From Devosia pacifica (lineage in GTDB: Bacteria > Pseudomonadota > Alphaproteobacteria > Rhizobiales > Devosiaceae): 33,109 bases of DNA. This document shows positions 30,306-33,109 of the stretch, piece by piece; within the stretch, counting starts at the first letter, position 1; the number at the start of each line of letters is the position of its first letter. Made by a program: the position numbers and the translations under genes. A model generated the notes under the pieces. It was not told where the DNA came from. It saw only the letters and a program-made list of their open reading frames with translations, and searched no databases. The stretch is from NCBI RefSeq assembly GCF_014652635.1, contig NZ_BMZE01000001.1:1354987-1388095 (forward strand), in the 5' to 3' direction.

Positions 30306-31199
30306 TCATGCCGGAGCGCTCCGCCGTGTCGACGAAGCTTCCCGCAAATCGCTGCGGGCGTCGCGGATGATCGACCAGGACGACTGCAGGAACAGGCCGG
30401 CGATCACGGCGGCGACGACGAGGTCCGGCCAAGCCGTTCCGGTCCAAGCCACCAGGCCTGCCGCCACGACGACGGCTGCGTTTCCGATCGCGTCGTTGCG
30501 CGAAAACAGCCAGACCGCCCGCACATTCGCGTCGCCCGTTCGGTGGGGCAGCAATGGAAGAACCGCAACCACATTGACGACGAGTGCAACCAGTGCGAAC
30601 AGGCCCATCAACTCGGCCTCGGGTTGCTGCTGCACCAGCACGCGATAGGCCGTATTCACAAGGACCCCAAGGCCGAGCGCCCCAAGAAAAAGGCCTTGGA
30701 TTAAGGCGGAACGGGCGCGCCAGACGATGCTCCACCCGATGGCGAGGATGCCAAGAAAAGTAATGAGGCCGTCGCCCAGGAAATCGAGTGCGTCGGCCTT
30801 TAGCGCCTGCGAACCAGAAATAAAGCCACCGAACATCTCGATGATTCCGTAGCCGACATTGAGTACGACCACGATCCACAACGCGCGTTTGTAGGCCGGT
30901 GTAATGTGCGATAGGTCCTTGGGCAGATCGTCAATGTCGCCCTCGGTGTCGGTTTCGGGCGCATCCAGACGGTCAAGCCGGTATCCGATGCCGCTGACAG
31001 CGCGCTCGACCTCCGGGAGGCGGGCCGCTGGGTCGCTTACGTGCAACGTCATGATCTGCGTGGCAGTCGAAACCTTTACCTCGTCCACCCCAACCGAGCG
31101 CACTGCCTTCTCGATCTTAGCCGCGCAGGAGGGGCAATCCATGCCGGTGACGCGGTAGCGTGCGGTCTCGGCATCGTGCGCTGATGCTGTTATTGTCAT
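30306..31199 (-). CDS. HMA-CDF fusion cation exporter
   Basis: A 297-residue protein from the ATG at 31199 (AGGAAAG site upstream; a longer start at 31235 would overlap the regulator's operator). An N-terminal heavy-metal-associated domain (about 10-75, GMDCPSC) is joined to a six-segment CDF-type exporter (about 105-285). The segment 2 and 5 metal sites read DALDFLGD and NDAIGN, without the usual His, just as in the short CDF at 22229. The fused HMA domain may capture the metal before export. The gene is first in the second metal operon and diverges from a CmtR-like regulator. Confidence 0.85.
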   Translation of the reverse strand: MTITASAHDAETARYRVTGMDCPSCAAKIEKAVRSVGVDEVKVSTATQIMTLHVSDPAARLPEVERAVSGIGYRLDRLDAPETDTEGDIDDLPKDLSHITPAYKRALWIVVVLNVGYGIIEMFGGFISGSQALKADALDFLGDGLITFLGILAIGWSIVWRARSALIQGLFLGALGLGVLVNTAYRVLVQQQPEAELMGLFALVALVVNVVAVLPLLPHRTGDANVRAVWLFSRNDAIGNAAVVVAAGLVAWTGTAWPDLVVAAVIAGLFLQSSWSIIRDARSDLREASSTRRSAPA

Positions 31200-31225
31200 G
31201 GCTATCTTTCCTGTTCGAGAGAGGC

Positions 31226-31253
31226 TATATATCATCCGTGACTGATATGTCTA
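31226..31253 (-). promoter_or_regulatory. Promoter and operator between HMA-CDF operon and ArsR-type gene
   Basis: On the minus strand TAGACA (31253-31248) and TATATA (31231-31226) are 16 bp apart, a fair sigma-70 promoter for the exporter operon. Between and across them lies ATATCA (31229-31234), an 8-bp spacer, then TGATAT (31243-31248), a repeat of ArsR-family operator size. Its right arm overlaps the regulator's start codon at 31247, so binding would block both directions. Confidence 0.6.
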
Positions 31254-31600
31254 GTAATGTCGAAGTGCTGGAGCGGATCAAGGATACAACCTTTGCTCTG
31301 CGTACGAAGCTATTCCGGGGATTGGCCGATGCCTCGCGCTTGTCAATTCTTGATGCTTTGCGCACGCGGCCGTTGTCTGTCGGCGAGATCGTCGCGATCA
31401 CGGGTCTGTCGCAGCCGAACGCGTCGAACCATCTGCGGTGTCTCAGCGAATGCGGCCTCGTCTCCGGCGAGCAGCGCGGCCGTTTTGTCCATTATCGCCT
31501 GAGCGATCAACGTCTGAATGATCTGTTTTTGCTTAGCGACGAGCTGCTGACGGAGACCGCGTGCGCCGTAGATACCTGCGGGAACTATGGCACAAGCTGA
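31247..31600 (+). CDS. ArsR/SmtB-family metal sensor, CmtR-like
   Basis: A 117-residue winged-helix repressor starting at the ATG at 31247 (MSSNVEVLERIKDTT); a start at 31160 would run through the promoter. The recognition helix is in LSQPNASNHLRCLSECGLVS. Cys65 and Cys69 lie in it, as Cys57 and Cys61 do in the mycobacterial Cd/Pb sensor CmtR, and Cys106 or Cys111 could replace its C-terminal Cys102. It should leave the operator when Cd2+ or Pb2+ binds. There is almost no leader and no ribosome binding site, so the mRNA may be leaderless. Confidence 0.88.
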   Translation: MSSNVEVLERIKDTTFALRTKLFRGLADASRLSILDALRTRPLSVGEIVAITGLSQPNASNHLRCLSECGLVSGEQRGRFVHYRLSDQRLNDLFLLSDELLTETACAVDTCGNYGTS

Positions 31601-31714
31601 TCCAAGCGGGTTATTGCTGGCGCAGCGCTCCATTTTGCGGTCCCGCCGATTTCAGGTCGCGCATGAGGCGTACCTTCCTCGGCAGCACACCGGCGCGGAT
31701 CGCCGTTCCCGGCC

Positions 31715-31849
31715 ATGCAAGTCCAGGATCGGGCCGCGGACGTGATCCGTTTCGAAGGGCCTGACGGACAGGTCGTCACGTTGCCGCCGCTGGCCTTCTA
31801 CACCTTGATGGACCCTATTCCCGGGCGCCGCGCGCAAAGGCGAGGCTAA
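31715..31849 (+). CDS. Possible small 44-aa protein or gene remnant
   Basis: A short frame from ATG 31715 to TAA 31847-31849 encodes about 44 residues with protein-like composition (RAADVIRFEGPDGQVVTLPP). It has no clear ribosome binding site. It may be the tail of a lost gene, as the preceding 110 bases have no coding signal. Its neighbours on both sides are the ArsR-type gene and the flavoprotein, both with intact ends here. Confidence 0.3.
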   Translation: MQVQDRAADVIRFEGPDGQVVTLPPLAFYTLMDPIPGRRAQRRG

Positions 31850-31860
31850 ACGCTGCGCTC

Positions 31861-33109
31861 CTAAAGCATGTAACCGATGTCAGAGGCTCCGGTCGGATAG
31901 GCGAACATCGTCTGCTTGAGCGCCGTTGCAGTCAGCTCGTGCCGGATTGCGAGCGCGAACAGGTTGATGATTTCATCAGCGTGCGGGCCGACCAGATGCG
32001 CCCCGAGCACCCGTTCAGTACCTTCCTCGACCATCACCTTGAACCCGTAAACCGGCTCGGCCGTCTGCCGGGCGGTGAACCAGTCCGAGGCCTTTTGTGA
32101 CTTTATGCTGAATTTTAGCCCCTGCCGCTGCGCTTCTTCTTCGCTCAGGCCCACGGCGGCGATCGGCGGAAGCGTAAACGCAACGCGCGGGACGCCACGA
32201 TAATCTGGCTTGTGCCCGTTGCCTTCAAGGATGTTGCTGACAACCAATTTTGCGTCGTGACTCGATACTGGCGTGAGCGGCGGGCCAACCTGGGCGGCAT
32301 CGCCGGCTGCATAAACAGCCGAGTTCGAGACGCTTTGCAGATACTTATTGAGCTGCAAGCGGCGATCCTTCACCGCCACCCCGGCGGCGTCAAGATCGAG
32401 GCCGTCGAGGTTCGGGACGCGCCCGGCGGCATGGATGACCAAGTCGGCCTCTATGGTCACGCTCTGTCCGCCCGATGAAGCTGTGATGCGATATCCGTCT
32501 CCGGCCGTCTCGATCGACGTCACTTCCGTGCCCGTGCGCACGTCGATCCCGACCGCCTCGAAACTCTCCATCAGCCAGCCGACCAGCTCCGGCTCAAAAT
32601 GGGTGAGCATCCGATCGCCGCGTTGCAGCACCGTCACTTTCGCGTTGGCGCGCGCCGCGATACTGGAGAACTCGGCCGCGATATAGCCGCCGCCGACCAT
32701 GACAATGCGTTCCGGCAGGGATTCGAGGGCAAGAAAGTCCTCATTGTCGATCAAATGTTTTTCGCCGGGGATTCCGAGCGTCACCGGTTTTGCGCCCGTG
32801 GCGATCAGGATGTGGGCGCCTTCGAGCGCGGTTCCCTCGACCTCGACGCTGTTCGGTCCGGTAAATCGCGCCTGGCCGTGGAAGGCGGCAATGTCCTTTT
32901 CCGCGTAACTGTCCTCGTGCATTTCCGGTACGGGATCGGTAAAGCTGCGCTTGAAGGCGATCAGCTCGGGCCAATCGATAAGCGGCATGCCGGCGATCCC
33001 CTTGTCCTGCATGCGCCTGGCATGGTCGATCGCGGCGGCCCCGCCGACCAGCATCTTTTTCGGATCGCAGCCGCGGAGCGCGCAGGTGCCGCCAAAGGGC
33101 TTGTAGTCG
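31861..33109 (-). CDS. Pyridine nucleotide-disulfide oxidoreductase, mercuric-reductase-like (5' end off window)
   Basis: The frame runs leftward from the window edge through 33055 and on to a stop at 31861, giving at least 415 residues; an internal ATG at 33054 is not the start, because GGTCALRGCDPKK before it is the redox-active disulfide site. Then come the NAD(P) motif VMVGGGYIAAEFSS, the second FAD motif YAAGDAA and the dimer domain. It is of the glutathione/mercuric reductase family. Unlike MerA it ends DIGYML, without the C-terminal Cys-Cys pair, and the usual catalytic His-Pro is Tyr-Pro (AYPTGAS). So it is probably not a true mercuric reductase; the substrate is unknown. Confidence 0.88.
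   Translation of the reverse strand, partial: DYKPFGGTCALRGCDPKKMLVGGAAAIDHARRMQDKGIAGMPLIDWPELIAFKRSFTDPVPEMHEDSYAEKDIAAFHGQARFTGPNSVEVEGTALEGAHILIATGAKPVTLGIPGEKHLIDNEDFLALESLPERIVMVGGGYIAAEFSSIAARANAKVTVLQRGDRMLTHFEPELVGWLMESFEAVGIDVRTGTEVTSIETAGDGYRITASSGGQSVTIEADLVIHAAGRVPNLDGLDLDAAGVAVKDRRLQLNKYLQSVSNSAVYAAGDAAQVGPPLTPVSSHDAKLVVSNILEGNGHKPDYRGVPRVAFTLPPIAAVGLSEEEAQRQGLKFSIKSQKASDWFTARQTAEPVYGFKVMVEEGTERVLGAHLVGPHADEIINLFALAIRHELTATALKQTMFAYPTGASDIGYML

Noticed and set aside
1..33109. CRISPR array or cas genes
   Set aside because: No regularly spaced direct repeats and no cas-like protein seen; the anti-CRISPR-like operon would act against a host system elsewhere.
31861..33109. Mercury resistance operon
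   Set aside because: The reductase-like protein lacks the C-terminal Cys pair and no merT, merP or merC is present; the MerR-type regulator matches the Cd/Zn/Pb group.

Overview
The window reads as an alphaproteobacterial accessory region, most likely from a Hyphomicrobiales-type genome. This rests on the high GC, the codon use, the tRNA-Met-like fragment and the style of the LspA/CcdA/heavy-metal genes; the genus cannot be fixed from sequence alone. It is an integration hotspot, in which an incomplete phage-type integrative element lies beside a heavy-metal resistance island.

Left edge (1-2.8 kb): the N-terminal part of one tyrosine recombinase (1-282, minus), a gene-free gap, a second tyrosine recombinase broken by two frameshifts (727-2425, minus), and a 50-bp 3' fragment of a tRNA with a CAT anticodon (2540-2589). 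That fragment looks like an attachment-site remnant. A third, intact P4-family integrase (2773-4203) starts just inside it.

Phage-like element (about 2.6-18.5 kb): a minus-strand four-gene operon (5828-4228) starts with an acidic protein whose C-terminus resembles the anti-CRISPR ADP-ribosyltransferase AcrIF11. It continues with an unknown protein, a small XRE-type HTH protein in the position of an anti-CRISPR-associated (Aca) regulator, and a coiled-coil protein. Its promoter is near consensus with a 16-bp perfect palindrome in the spacer. Divergent from it is a plus-strand set (6094-9905): a Lon-like AAA+ ATPase without protease domain, a 66-aa protein, a calcineurin-like phosphoesterase, an unknown protein and a HEPN-like protein. 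Convergent to that is a minus-strand run (13239-9902): a small protein, RusA, an unknown protein, a membrane protein, holin, SAR-type endolysin, Rz/Rz1-like spanins and two small proteins. A 300-bp region with three inverted repeats precedes a 1420-aa primase-polymerase/helicase fusion and a 213/207-aa phage protein. No terminase, portal, capsid or tail module is visible, so the element is either a truncated prophage or a satellite-like element with its own lysis genes.

Metal island (18.7-33.1 kb): two parallel minus-strand operons. Operon 1 is cadA, CDF, PCu(A)C, SCO1, ccdA, lspA and a flavin monooxygenase. It has a MerR-family operator/promoter with the typical 19-bp spacer, and a CadR/ZntR-like regulator is encoded nearby. 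Operon 2 is an HMA-CDF fusion, a Na+/Ca2+ exchanger-like protein, ccdA, lspA and a CYP152-type P450 peroxygenase; it diverges from a CmtR-like ArsR regulator. The lspA proteins of the two operons are about 90% identical, so the ccdA-lspA module has been duplicated and joined to different exporters and different oxygenases. A DsbA-like pseudogene lies between cadA and merR. A mercuric-reductase-like flavoprotein runs off the right edge.
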